DNA from: Emiliania huxleyi CCMP1516 | Taxonomy: Eukaryota > Haptophyta > Isochrysidales > Noelaerhabdaceae | Direction of reading: 5' to 3' | Length of the DNA: 64,000 bases | Assembly: GCF_000372725.1 (NCBI RefSeq) | Contig: NW_005197128.1 | Location: forward strand, 440,370-504,369 | Shown: positions 40,600-51,507 of the stretch, piece by piece | How positions within the stretch are numbered: position 1 is the stretch's first letter | How the letters are laid out: each line of letters begins with the position of its first letter | Notes under the pieces: model-generated | Seen by the model: only the letters and a program-made list of their open reading frames with translations | Told to the model about the DNA's origin: nothing | Database searches by the model: none | Made by a program: the position numbers and the translations under genes

Positions 40600-41900
40600 C
40601 TCAGGGGAACGGCCTCGCGAGCCGGCGGCGGGCACCGGTAGGTGTGGGAAACGCTCGCCGCTCGTGGCAAGAGAGCAGCGAGACCGTGGCGGCGTTGGAG
40701 GGGCCCTCGTCGTTAGTGCCCGCGGCGCGCCTGCTCACGGCGGCGGAGGGACGCGTGCGGAGAGGCGTGTGGAGACAAGAGCACGAGGGCGATCTCGGCT
40801 ATGCCTCGGCTGCGTCTCGGCTTCACATCGACTAGATGCCGATCTCGGCTAGATCTCGCCCCAGCTGAAGGAGGGCGCGCGAAACGTCGAGGCGAGGGAG
40901 GGCTCCTGGGGCGGCGGTGAGGTGCGGTAACCGGTGGGGCGCGGTGGAATCACTGAGGTCTGAGCGCATGACGAACGACAACTGCGTCCTGCGCTCTGTG
41001 ATCCCTATCTCCATCTAGGCCCACTTGCGCCTCCGACGGGGAGGAGGCAGGAAGTCCCCTCCTCTCCGACCACTCGCGCAGCACCGTCGGCGAGAGCTGG
41101 CTCAAGTCGACGACAGCGCCGGAGTTGGTTCTCCGGATGGCGGGTGGTCCGGCGCGGGCAGCGTCTGCCTCGACGGTGATCCGGCGAGAGGTCTGGTGGA
41201 GAGACGGAGAGTGAGAGGCTTGGTTGATGGAGGAGGGGGGTTGAGAAGCACGGCATGCGCCTGCTCGAGCACGCCCGCTGCGAGCCTCGCCTCGCCCTCC
41301 TCGACGAGCTGCTGGCCACGCTTGGCGACCTGCTCCTCGTCCTGCAGGAGCACATTGCGATACACAACGGTAATCAAGAGAATGTTACCTTAGATACATA
41401 TACTTATGAGAGTGGGAGTGCGCTGTCTCACCCATCGAGTCTTGAAGACGAGTGCGAGCGTCAGCAAGCTGAGCAGCAGGAAGGAGCCGCCTGGGGGAAG
41501 CAAGGTTCCGGGAGGGCTCCGATGAGGCAAGTGCGTCAGCAGGTGTATGTCAGAAGAGGAGGCGCCGACGAGACTCTCGGCCACGTGGCCAGGACCGCTG
41601 CCAAGACCGCTGCCCGGGAGGCTCGGGCTCCCGACGAAGCTGCTCGAGCTGCACGGAACCGATCCGTGGACGATGCCGATGTGCCTGTTTTCATGCGCGC
41701 GCTTGTGAAGGGTTGGCCCAACGGCGGCTCAGAAGTATGAGGGGATTGGCGTGCCACGGGTTGTTTTCGTTGTCAAGGCCGGTCGCAGCTTGGTCGTTCT
41801 CGTGCTCGTCGTGGGAGCCGGAGCCGCCGCCGCCGCCTCCGCCGCCGCTGTCGTCATCATCATCGTCCCCACCGCCACCCTTGGTCCAGGACCTGTTCGC
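40600..41900 (-). CDS. Acidic single-span membrane protein, unrecognised
   Basis: Exons run right to left. A first block (about 41740-41890) encodes an Asp and Gly run, then HDEHENDQAATGLDNENNPW. A second encodes PPGGSFLLLSLLTLALVFKTRW, a membrane span. Exon 41261-41341 encodes DEEQVAKRGQQLVEEGEARL and joins by a GC donor (CAG|GCGCAT, intron 41193-41260) to an exon encoding TSRRITVEADAARAGPP and VVDLSQLSPTVLREWSERRG (about 41025-41192). The last exon is uncertain. An intron with TCTCGGCT units lies near 40790-40860. No ATG is obvious in the first frame, so the start is approximate. No family was recognised. Confidence 0.5.
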
Positions 41901-41935
41901 TCTGTGGCGCCAAGCTGACTCGACGGGCGGGACCG

Positions 41936-41949
41936 AGAATTCTTTTTAC
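41936..41949. promoter_or_regulatory. AGAATTCTTTTTAC core-promoter candidate
   Basis: Upstream of the minus-strand gene that starts near 41900. It is nearly identical to the copy at 42644, which serves a plus-strand gene. Confidence 0.4.
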
Positions 41950-42059
41950 CGCCCCAGCGAGCTCCCCTCTGCTCGTTCTCAGGGCAAGAATGTCCATGCA
42001 CACCCGACACATCCCACGCGCCTGTGAATAACGTCTGGGAACGCTCCAGAAGATTTTTA

Positions 42060-42400
42060 TCTACCCTATGAACCGCCAACGGCGATTCGAACCCAGGTCC
42101 TCAGATTCGAACCCAGGTCCGCCGACCATAGGTCGAGCGGCTGACATCGAAGTGAGCCGCCGATCATATGTCGAGCGGCGGTCTTCGGTTCGAGCGGCCA
42201 ATCCTGGGTTGGCGGCTGTGGGGAGTGAAAAATCGTGTGTCGGAGTGATGCCACAAGCGGACTGGCGTCGTGGACGTGTAAAAACATTTTTGTGTGCGTA
42301 TTTTATTAAACTTCTTTTATGGGCTAACGAACCCCTGCCACATCGTGAAGTGGGCAGAAAGAAGGTGTGAACAGACAGGCGGATCAAGTGTGAAGAGACG
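42060..42400. other. Intergenic with GATTCGAACCCAGGTCC repeats
   Basis: Two direct copies of GATTCGAACCCAGGTCC occur at about 42088 and 42108, followed by related GTCGAGCGGC units. They look like decayed tRNA T-arms or a SINE piece, but no tRNA can be folded. A partial copy of the introner core (GGCGTCTCTTCACAC on the minus strand) lies at about 42387-42402. Confidence 0.4.
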
Positions 42401-42643
42401 CCATGTCAATGTTCAATGTTCATCGGACCCCAAACCCGTCGGCGGCCCGTGGCACAAGGCCGCGCGCGGGGAGGTGCTGTCCCCCCCCAAGGGCGCGAGC
42501 GAGGAAACGCTCGTGCCTCAGCTGTTCACGGCATCAGTGCCGGACCCGCGTACCGTGCAGCCCCTCTAAAAGAAAGAAAGAAAACAGACAACGCAAGGGA
42601 GGGATGGGAGGACGGTACGCCCCTCTCTCTAGTGTCCGGGCTC

Positions 42644-42655
42644 AGAATTCTTTTT
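42644..42655. promoter_or_regulatory. AGAATTCTTTTT core-promoter candidate
   Basis: 71-82 bp upstream of the ATG at 42726. Confidence 0.45.
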
Positions 42656-42725
42656 AGCGTCAGGCTTCTAGCCTGGACGGCGACGAGAAGGGCGATCGCT
42701 CGCTACTCCTCGTTCCACAAGCGCG

Positions 42726-43541
42726 ATGTTTGGTCAACCGCAGCAGCAGCCCAAGCCCCCGTACGCGCCCGGTGGCCCGCCGGGATACGGCGGCGCCACG
42801 CCCTACCAAGCTTATCAGGCCGACCCGGAGGCAGGCTGGCCACAGCCGCCAGTGGACGGGGAGTGGGCGCCCAACCCCTGCGCCAATTTGCCGCCGGCCG
42901 TCCGACTGGCGTTTATGCGCAAGGTGTTTGCCATTTTGACGGTCCAGCTAGCCGTCATTGCCGCGTCTGCAAGTTTCATCATGCTCCACCCGGACGCGCG
43001 CCACTTTGTGCTCACGAACCACGCGGTGACGCTTGCCGCGATCTTTGCTCCGCTCGGCTTCATCGTTGCCCTCTCTTGCTACCAGCACCGCCACCCGCAC
43101 AACCTCCTCCTCCTCGGCGGCTTTACGCTCTGCATGTCGTACTCGGTGGGAGTCGTCTGCGCCGCCACCTACGCCGCCGGCCTCGGTGCGATCGTGTGGC
43201 AGGCGCTGCTGATCGCGGCCGTCGTGTTCCTCGCCCTCACCAACTTTATGCTCCTCTACAAGCACGACTTTTCAAACCACGGCGTCCTGCTGGGTGGGCT
43301 GCTGATGGTGTTGATCATCGTCGGCCTGTTTGTCCCATTCTTTGGCCCGACTGCGCGGCTGCTCTACTCGGGCGCGGGCGCGCTGCTCTTCACCGGCTAC
43401 ATCCTGGTCGACCTGTCCATGTTGATGCACCACCACGGCCCCGACGACTACGTCCCGGCCGCCATCGCGCTCTACCTCGACGTCGTCAACCTCTTCCTCT
43501 ACACGCTCGAGATGCTGCGCATCTTTGCGGGCGATCGTTGA
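42726..43541 (+). CDS. Bax inhibitor-1 / Lifeguard (TMBIM) family protein
   Basis: An intronless gene of 271 residues. A Pro/Gln/Tyr-rich cytosolic N-terminus (MFGQPQQQPKPPYAPGGPPG) resembles that of Lifeguard proteins. Seven hydrophobic spans follow, from VFAILTVQLAVIAASASFIM to the last. The C-terminal YLDVVNLFLYTLEMLRI is the family hallmark and the acidic residues of the calcium-leak pore are in place. It is expected in the ER, Golgi or plasma membrane, modulating calcium and stress-linked cell death. Confidence 0.95.
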   Translation: MFGQPQQQPKPPYAPGGPPGYGGATPYQAYQADPEAGWPQPPVDGEWAPNPCANLPPAVRLAFMRKVFAILTVQLAVIAASASFIMLHPDARHFVLTNHAVTLAAIFAPLGFIVALSCYQHRHPHNLLLLGGFTLCMSYSVGVVCAATYAAGLGAIVWQALLIAAVVFLALTNFMLLYKHDFSNHGVLLGGLLMVLIIVGLFVPFFGPTARLLYSGAGALLFTGYILVDLSMLMHHHGPDDYVPAAIALYLDVVNLFLYTLEMLRIFAGDR

Positions 43542-43929
43542 CCCGCGGGCATGCGGACTGGTCTGGGCGCAGCAGCATCCGCTGAGCAACTTAGGACTCC
43601 CCACTACGCGTCGCAAAAATCGCCGTCCCGACGACCCCTCCTTGTTTAGTCAGTTGCAGTTCCCAATAGACGCTCTCGAATCTTCCTGGGTTTCAATTTG
43701 TAGGAGAGTAAAAAAGAATGTGCGAACTGCGATGTCGGCACTTGGGAGGATGGCACGCACGACGCAGGCCGCCGAGCGCCGTCAGCACTTGGTTGGAAAG
43801 CGCTTTTTTCTGCCCCCTCCCACCACCACCACCACCACAACTAGATACCACCACCGTGCACCGACCCAGTCCACCCACCTATGTGCAAGGGCAGAGAAAT
43901 GTACCGCAAGCGGGGCAAGCGGCAAGGGC

Positions 43930-44073
<144 letters not shown>

Positions 44074-44187
44074 GCTGGAGGAATTCACAACCCGACTCGG
44101 CCGCAAACTTGGTCATCCGAGAGCCCTTCAGAGCGCCAGAGGTGCGCGTTCGCCTTCGCGCGCGACAAATCGTGCGTACTTGGAAAA

Positions 44188-46404
44188 ATGCCGGCGCTCT
44201 GTGCTATGGCTTCGCTCCTTTTCGAGGCGCCATACGCCATGCAGTGGATCGCATGGCACTCTCTGATTGGCTTTGACCAGGTTAACGCAAGCACCGACTC
44301 CTCGCCCGGATGCACACGTCACACCTCACACCCACTCCTTGCACCTGCATTGCTGTGCCTACTCGTAGCACCACACGCCCCGCTTGCCTCCTTCAGTTCT
44401 TTATCTACCTCGACGACTGGCCCAAAAAGATGCGCGCCTCGCATTCTCCGTGGATGAACAGTGCAAAATCACGCGTAGCGACAGAGCTAAGCAGGGCGGC
44501 CGGTGTGCATCTGTTCTCGATGGTTGAGCAGAACGTCACGACAATTTTGGTCCCAGTCGCTGCCATATTGCCCTGAGACATCGAAAGACGCTAGCACCGC
44601 GAGATACAATGAATGAAGCTCATAGTTTCCACCAATTCCTTGTCTCGTTCTGAAGGCTGCCTGACCCGCACCCTGACCCGCACCCTGACCCGCACCCGCA
44701 CCCGCACCCTGACCCGCACCCGCACCCGCACCCGCACCCGCACCCGCACCCGCACCCGCACCCGCAGGCCATCAACCTTGCTTGCTATCGCGATGTGCAG
44801 ACGCGTCTCCCTCCAGCCACATGGGTTGATCGTCACCTACTCCGACACGCCTTCCTCCGTTTAAACTGGTCACTCCTTTGCACGCATGTACAGGTCGGCG
44901 TGTGGGACTTGGACGAGGCACTTGTACTCGAGGAGCGGGCGACGCGCGCTCTGACGGCACACGTCAAGCCCGCTCCCGACACGGAGCGCCCGCCTACGGT
45001 GGCGAAGTGGCTGGCGTCGCTTCCCGACACCGCCGCAGGATCGCCGCCGTGGAGTTGAGGGGTTGGCAGCGGCACCACTTGATGAGCTTCTCCTTCGTTG
45101 CCAGGGGTGATGCTGCCGCGAGTGACTGTCACTGCTCGGTCACAACATCGGCTTCCACCCACCACCTCCGAAATGCTCGAGTATGAGCGTGACCGGTTCC
45201 ATTGCGGCGGGCGGCCTCTCGCATGCCGCCGCTCAATCACGACCGGCAGGTGCGCCTGGCTTGCCCCCACGGGGCCATGCTCCCACTCACAAGATGCCAC
45301 CGAGTGCATTCACCGCTTCCTTCGCTAGGATTCCCAAAGGAAAATACCTCATACGTCGCCCTCGGCCGTCGGATCAGAGCGTCATCCCTGGCCCCATTCT
45401 TGGCCCTCACGGGCTCGTTGGCCCGCATGGCTCCATCATCGACCCGGATGGGGAACCAGCGAGGCCCCTCACTTCCAACCTCATCACCGCAGAGCCAAGA
45501 ACATCAACCCGGCGGAACCCGTGCTGGTGCAACTAGGTGCCACCGCACAAAGGCCTTCTCAGCGGAGTTGCCAGACTCCCGCTGGGCAAACGATGAGTGC
45601 TCGTGCAAACGGCCGGCGAGCCGAGTCCAATCAGGGCGGCGCAGCGACGACCACGCGCGATTATTTCACTTTGAGATGCGCTCGAGCGCCGAGTAATGCG
45701 AGCCAGCTCATCCCTCTGCACACGACCCCCTTCCAAGAGGACACTGTGGGTACACAGGTGCCTGCTCAAGCGCGAAAATACAAATGACGCCTGCTCTACG
45801 GGCAAAGCCGAGGCGCCCAAAGCTGTCCAAGATACGCAAACCTGGACAGCACCACCCAAAGCGTCTTGTCGAATCCCAGGCGGCCTCGATCGGAGCGAAT
45901 GAATGCGGTGGCAACAAGAAGGCGTTCGGAATCAACAACTGGCGGAAAAGCCTGACTTGTGATGCGCGCGAGTTCAACCTCTCCGCCGTCGCTCGGCGCA
46001 TGAAACCTGTGATGAGCCCTCTCCGCCGCTCATGCCACAACACCTTCCCAACCTTGCACACAGATATGCGCGCCCGAGGGCGGACTGCGTGCAAGACCTC
46101 TCGATTGCGCGCTATGCCCCAGCCATCAGAGCCGAGATGAAGCGGCTCTTCGGCGAGCGTGCCTTGCAGGCGAGTCCGTGTAGTGAGGGTAGCCGGGGCA
46201 GGCTTGGGTCGGGGGCAAAACTGCCGTCATCTGCTGCAGGTGAGCGAGGTGGCCACGTCCGAGGTCCGCGCCGAGCTCATGCGACTTGTCGATGGCGCGG
46301 CGGCTGCGCCAGCGGTGTCGCTCCCAGCCCCGCCGCCGGGGGCGGGCGGAACACGTTCCACGTCGACAAACATCTTCCCATCGTTGTGGTACACCAAGGT
46401 GTAA
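44188..46404 (+). CDS. GT92 (DUF23)-like glycosyltransferase, multi-exon
   Basis: Exon 44188-44280 encodes MPALCAMASLLFEAPYAMQW then HSLIGFDQ. It joins in phase 0 to 44397 onward (FFIYLDDWPKK). Exon 44768-44824 encodes AINLACYRDVQTRLPPATW. Exon 44894 onward has VGVWDLDEALVLEERATRAL. Later blocks carry KGKYLIRRPRPSDQSVI (about 45330) and DLSIARYAPAIRAEMKRLFG (about 46100), which joins by CAG|GCGAGT to VSEVATSEVRAELMRLVDG. The motif order E-Y-WI-H-GFD-F-IY-DD, then W-D-x-DE, is that of GT92/DUF23 enzymes. The middle exons (45060-46030) are not resolved and the start may lie further upstream. Confidence 0.65.
44657..44767. repeat. Hexanucleotide (ACCCGC / ACCCTG) array forming an intron
   Basis: ACCCGC and ACCCTG units run directly up to the splice acceptor CCCGCAG at 44767, so the intron of the GT92-like gene is largely this array. 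Confidence 0.9.
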
Positions 46405-46748
46405 GCGACGTGCTGTCTAAAGAGCCGCCGCGCTCGGCGTGCATGCTCTGGTGACGTGCTGGCGTGACGAGTTGCCAGGCCACCACCACGGTCGAAGCAC
46501 TTCGGGAGCGTCGGGATCGGGAGCAGCTGCGGCTGCGGGCTGGCGGGGCTGGCCCGTGGCCGCGCTCCGCCGCCATGGCCCATGCGCCATGGCCCCGTGC
46601 CCCCCCGGTTCGTCTGGAGCTCTGGACGGGACGCTGATGCACCGACCACCAGAGGTGTACCCAGACAGCACATACACGGCTCTGCTCTACACTATACTAC
46701 ATTAGTATAAGTAAAGGGACGCGACGATGGATCGATTTGGCACAAAGC

Positions 46749-48772
46749 TCAGTTTAGTCCCTGTACGAGGTCGTGCATGTGCGCGCGCCACATTCCGGGC
46801 GAGAAGCAAAAGTGGGTGCAATCGCAACAAGTGTCGTAGTTCCACCCGTTGGGACGGTGCGTACAGTTCCCAAAATGCCAGCGCCAGCGCGGCCGTGTCA
46901 GATCGTAGAAGGGCAGCAGATGAACGTGGGGGTAGCGACCCGTGCCAAGCACCTGCGTCAGAGTCCTCGGCGATTGAGTGTGTGTCCAAGGCACTCGAGT
47001 TGCATGCGAGCTGACTTGTGCTCGCCTCCTGCAAGACGCCATTCTGACGATTGACGCCAAAATCCTGGAGAGAAAGCCATAACTCTTAGTGGAGAGCAGT
47101 CACGCACTCGGCCGACACCATCTCCCACCTCGATTGGCGAGCATGAGCAGAACTTGTCGGTAGACTTGTCGCGGTTCTCCCATTCGCCGTGCGTGTAGCC
47201 GCGTCTATCAAAGGCCTACAGAGGGGTATCTGGCGCTAAAAGCAGCCCTCTAGACCAATGCTGCCCTCGTCTTCGTTGACCTTGAAGTGCTGTGCGCCAG
47301 TCTCGCGGAACAGCACAGCATTCCCCGCCTATTCGTCGCAAGCAGGTGCGCACGGGCGCCGCCTCACGGGCGAGGTCCGAACTCGCCACCTTGGCCGCAT
47401 GTGCGTCCAGCTGCGCAAACGCTGCCTCCAAATCGCGCCGGTACTTGTTCATGTCTCCGTAGTGTAGACCCCAGTTAATTATGAGCACCTAGTGAGGAGG
47501 CCCCGTGTTGGAGAGAGAGATTGAGCGAGTTGCCAAGTCGCGACAGGCTGCTAGCGCATTGGCCGTCGCCATCGCCGCCGTCAAGTCTTCAGGCTCATAA
47601 CCGACCGCTCGCGCGAAAAGCATGCGCATGCCATTCTTGGTCTGCTGGGGCAGCTTGGGAGGCATCTTGCGCTTGCCCATCTTCCAGAGCGGCTCGTTCC
47701 TACAAGGGTCAACTTAAGCCTCGACGCGGACTCCACGAAGACTCGCTCGCCCCGCAACCCGCGTTCCTCTTGATGAATGCGCGGAAGTCGGCGTCGGGAG
47801 GCTCCTCAAGCGCCTCGCGCCGCAAAAAGCACTGAACAGCGTTGTAGAACTGTTCCATCACCTGCGCAGAGGGGCGTCCTGAGGTCAAAGAGAGCGTGTG
47901 GCGGCCGTGGTTGCTCCCGGAAGGGCACCGAGTCGCCCATGAGCATAAAGGTGCGGTTAGGAAGCCGCTTGACAATGTCGCCGAGGGCCGCCTTTGGCAG
48001 CGCGTGCACGTGCACGTCTGCTGCCTCGATCCGTTCAAGCGATGGCCATTTGGCGTGCCGGTTCACTACCGAGGGCTGCCCAGGAGGATTGCAATAGGCG
48101 GGCATAATGTACCTATGGCGGGCGACGAGCTAAGGTACGGGAGGCGCACGCGACCCGGGGCTTGCTCTCAGACGCTTGGGGTACGACCATGAGCAGGGGA
48201 CTCGTTCCAGGCGTGACCGAGCGTCGTCACCGATTTCACCGCGTGGTGAGCGAGCGAGCAGTGGGCTGTCAGTGGGCGGCGTGAGAGTTTCCCATCTGCG
48301 TCGCAGTGTACTCGTATTCGCCAACGACGCAATCTCCGCGCACGCCGCCCGCCGCCCAGTCGATGCGCGGCTGGAACCTCAGATCCACCCACGCAGGCTC
48401 GAGCGCGCTGAGCCTCTTTGTGCACGATCGAGAGAGGCACGGCGGCGGCGGCGATGCCATCGGCACTGCATGAGCCGGCGTTGGGGGAGACGCTGTCAAT
48501 TTCGCAGCAGCGCCTCTGCTGACGATGTCCTTGGCGGCGGCCGCTGGCTTCGGCGGCGGCAACGCGGCCGGCGCTGATGCTGCCGTGGCGAGCCCCACCG
48601 CCTCTGTCTCCTCTGGTGGCAAGCCGGCTCCGGAGTCCACAGACACGCTGCTGATGCCCTGGTACAGGCGAGTCGTGCCCGATCCCTGGCGGTAGAGCTG
48701 AAGGCCGATCACCGCACACATCACGGTCCCGACCACCACCCGGCGGGCGGTTGGGGCGCGCGAGGCGACCAT
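46749..48772 (-). CDS. SGNH / PC-esterase-family protein, type II membrane
   Basis: The start is the ATG at 48772; RRVVVGTVMCAVIGLQLYRQ is a signal anchor. Exons then carry ALGDIVKRLPNRTFMLMGDS (SGNH block I, catalytic Ser), EQFYNAVQCFLRRE, VLIINWGLHYGDMNKYRRDL, FRETGAQHFKVNEDEG and YDTCCDCTHFCFSPGMWRAH with the block V D-x-x-H. This is the layout of PC-esterase/trichome-birefringence-like acyltransferases and their algal relatives, which acylate or deacylate surface glycans in the Golgi. Exon joins within 47060-48270 are approximate. It is convergent with the GT92-like gene, and both may act on glycans. Confidence 0.75.
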
Positions 48773-48872
48773 AGCGGGCTCAAGGGGCCCCGGGAAAACT
48801 TCAACTCTTCACGGAATCGAGCTGTGAAGGTCGGTCGGTGCGAAAGACAATCACTCCACGAGCGTCGAAGAT

Positions 48873-49130
48873 CATGAGCCTCAACCTGCCCGGGGGGCGC
48901 TACTTCAAGTGCATGGCGATGGGGATGCATGGGGCAAGCGCCTGCTTCCAAGCGATCATGCATGGAGGAGGTGCTTCGTCATAGACATAGTGTACATAGA
49001 TAGACGACGTCTTGATCTGCTCAAGGACGTGAGAGGAGCACCTCGTGCACCTGGGGCAAGTCCTCGACAGACTTGCCAGTGCCGGCTTCACCTTGCGCGC
49101 CACCAAGTGCGCTGTTGGGGTGGATCCGGT
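48873..49130 (+). pseudogene. Broken reverse-transcriptase fragment (LTR-type retroelement)
   Basis: The plus strand shows, in changing frames, a segment resembling the MPFGL-A-FQ region (YFKCMAMGMHGASACFQ), a degraded YIDD-type catalytic site with a frame break at about 48996-49005, a stop, then LGQVLDRLASAGFTLRATKC. That last part matches the RT end of Ty3-like elements (L-VL-RL-AGL-L-KC). It is clearly inactive. Confidence 0.65.
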
Positions 49131-49580
49131 CGGCGGCCTCGGAAGACCGCAGACCGGAAGCGGGAAGGGGGGGTCCGGTTGGTTGGAGCGCAGACCCCGA
49201 GGCAGGGGGTGGTTCGGTCGGGTTGGCTGGAGGGTCACACCGGTCACGCGCATGCTCGCCGCAGCTGTCCGAGCGGATGAGCTCGAGAAGCTCAGGGCTG
49301 CGCGTGTCGGAACACGAGCTCGTCAATACGTCAATATGAAATATCCCCGCCCGCCCTCGTCCTCGATCTGTCCTCGTCTATGACTAGCTTCGCGGCCAGC
49401 ACCTCCTTCTGCCGGCCGCGCGCGCCCACGGGCCCAGCATCTCTAGCCCAGCATGCAGTAGAAGTCCGGTGCTCACCCGACTCTAAAAACTCAACCACCT
49501 CCCACCTCCACCACCTCGACGTCGTGTGAGGTTGATCTGCAGCTGCTGGATAGGCGTGCTGCCGCTGTCGCTGTCCTTGT

Positions 49581-49733
49581 CCTCGTCCTCCCCCTCCCCC
49601 TCCCCCTCCCCCTCCTCCGCCTCCGCCTCCGCCTCCGCCTCCGCCTCCGCCTCGCCCTCGCCCTCGCCCTCGCCCTCGCCCTCGCCCTCGCCCTCGCCCT
49701 CGCCCTCGCCCTCGCCCTCGCGTTCGTCCTCGC
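49581..49733. repeat. CTCGCC / CTCCCC hexamer array
   Basis: About 25 six-base units: CTCCCC first, then CTCCGC, then CTCGCC, showing stepwise variant blocks. Confidence 0.95.
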
Positions 49734-49780
49734 TCGTTGCGTTGCTTGAGGGGGCCGCTCACGGCAAGGACACCGTCCGA

Positions 49781-49845
49781 GGGGGAGGGGGGGGGGGGGG
49801 GGGGAGTGAATGAATGCCCCCACCCCCCCCCCCCCGGGGGTGGGG
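49781..49845. repeat. G17 / C13 foldback tract
   Basis: A run of G (49788-49804) is followed after about 18 bases by a run of C. The two can pair as a hairpin or form G-quadruplex/i-motif structures. Confidence 0.8.
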
Positions 49846-49895
49846 AGGAGGTCCGTCCTCAAAACCGGGGATACTCGTCCACCAACTCGGGGGAC

Positions 49896-51203
49896 AAACT
49901 GGGATCAGCCCCACGGCTCCCAAGGGCGAGGGCTGCTGCCCTCGGGGGCCTCTGCCTCTGGTCAACGCGTGTCGACCCGTCGGAACAACCCGAGTCGACA
50001 GCGCGGTCGATTGCGATCGTCCTCCAGTCCCTGACCGCAGGCCTCGCGGGCTCGCTGCACCGCGTGGACCCCGCCGCCCGCCCAGCCGTCTTGGCACGCG
50101 CTGTGCGAGACGCGAGCTCAGGGCTGGCGGTGCACTTGTGCGGCGTCAGCCACGTCGACCCAGCCTCCGCCACCGCCGTGCGCGCCTACGCGGAGGCGCT
50201 CGCCGCGGCTCCGGGCGGTCTGGGCGCCGTGGCGGTTGAGGATGAGCCTCGTGCCCTGCTGCTGACGCGGGCCGCCCGCGCGGCGTTGCACGGGCTGCCG
50301 CCGGAGCGGATCCGCGCCGAGGGCGAGGGCCTCGTGCGGCACGCCCTCTTCGGGCTGGCCGAGGTGCACGCGTGGGCAGCCGAGGCTGGTGCGACGCTCG
50401 ACGGTGCGGAGCGGGTGCCTCTCTCGCCGACCCTCGCCCGGCAGCTGCGGGGCGGCGGCGTGGGCGCCCACGCCTCGGCTGACGCGTCGTCGGCGTCTGC
50501 TGTAGGCACCTGCGTGGCGAAGGCGTCTTGTGGGGCCTCGAGCAGGCGCGCAGCGCCCCTGGCCACCTGGGTTGGGACTCGCTGCAGAGACGCCGGCTGT
50601 TGCGGGCGGCCGGGTGAGGTGCTGTGGGCGGCCAGGTGAGCGGCGCGAGTCCACTCTTCCGCTGCAGGCCGAGGCGGCCGAGGCGGCCGAGGAGCTCGGG
50701 GCGAGGGTGGCGTGCCTCGGCGGCACGCCGGCGCCGCCGCCGCACGTGCCGCTTTTGACGCGGCGCGGCGCGCCTCACGGCCTCACCGTACACCCACGGG
50801 CTGTGAGGCGTCGGGCGGCCGTTAGGCTCGCGTACTGGCTGCGGGTCCGCGCGCTCGATCCGGGGCACGACGAGCGTTCGCCCGCCGAGCTGCACGTCGT
50901 CGCCTCCAACCGTGCCCTCGCCGAGGCGTTCTTCCGCGCCTCGCCGCCAGTCCCGAGATGGTCCCAGCGCGGGAGAGCTCTTCGCGCCGATAGGTTGCGC
51001 CGAGCGCCCACGAGGCGGTCCTGCTGCGGAAAGACGCGCACTTTGCCGCCGCGCTGCGGACGGTGTGCGCAGACGCTGCTCGTGCCGGCGGGGAGCCGCC
51101 GCCCGCAGTCCTCGCGGTGGTCGGGGCGACGCACGTCGAGGGCATCGCAGAGCGGCTGCAGGCCGGAGACGGGACGCCCCGAAACTCGGTGAGAGCTGTG
51201 TGA
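49896..51203 (+). CDS. TraB-domain family protein
   Basis: The first coding block (about 49900-50620) has LAVHLCGVSHVDPASATAVR and GAVAVEDEPRALLL, the GxxH plus ExxxxR motifs of TraB/PrgY proteins. Later blocks carry AEAAEAAEELGARVACLGG (after CTGCAG at about 50667) and a last exon with LLRKDAHFAAALRTVCADAA then VLAVVGATHVEGIAERLQ, the second conserved histidine block. It ends at 51203. Eukaryotic members act at the mitochondrial outer membrane or plastids; bacterial PrgY is a peptide-pheromone shut-down protein. At least two frame changes imply introns near 50500-50670 and 50930-51000. The start codon is not resolved. Confidence 0.7.
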
Positions 51204-51507
51204 GCAACCGGCTGTCAACGCGTGTGTCGACGTACACGCCGGTGCCCCACGCGGCGCAGAACCAGATGCCCATTACTGTCCGGGGTCCTGGGTTGCTGCC
51301 TGGTGGTAGCTGTGAATAGTTATTGTAAAGTGTCGAGTTGTCAGAGTGTCGGAACTCGGTGGGACGACTCATTCACGTTCAAGTGAAATTTCGTTTCACA
51401 TGAAATGTGTGAAGTGAAAGGGTCGCGAGAGACGTCTACGGGTGGGTCGCGAGAGATTTGCAAAAAGGCAGTACGCTTTGCGCCGCGACCAAGCGCCATG
51501 GGGCCAT

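Larger units (their letters stand above)
48773..49895. other. Intergenic with reverse-transcriptase remnant and simple repeats
   Basis: Contains the RT remnant at 48873-49130, a CTCTTCACGGAATCGAGCTG sequence near 48808 that faintly resembles the introner core, a CTCGCC hexamer array and a G-run/C-run hairpin. No intact gene is supported. Confidence 0.5.

Noticed and set aside
42085..42130. GATTCGAACCCAGGTCC looks like the T-arm of a tRNA on the minus strand
   Set aside because: It occurs twice in direct repeat, the T-stem does not pair, and no D-arm, anticodon arm or acceptor stem can be folded around it.
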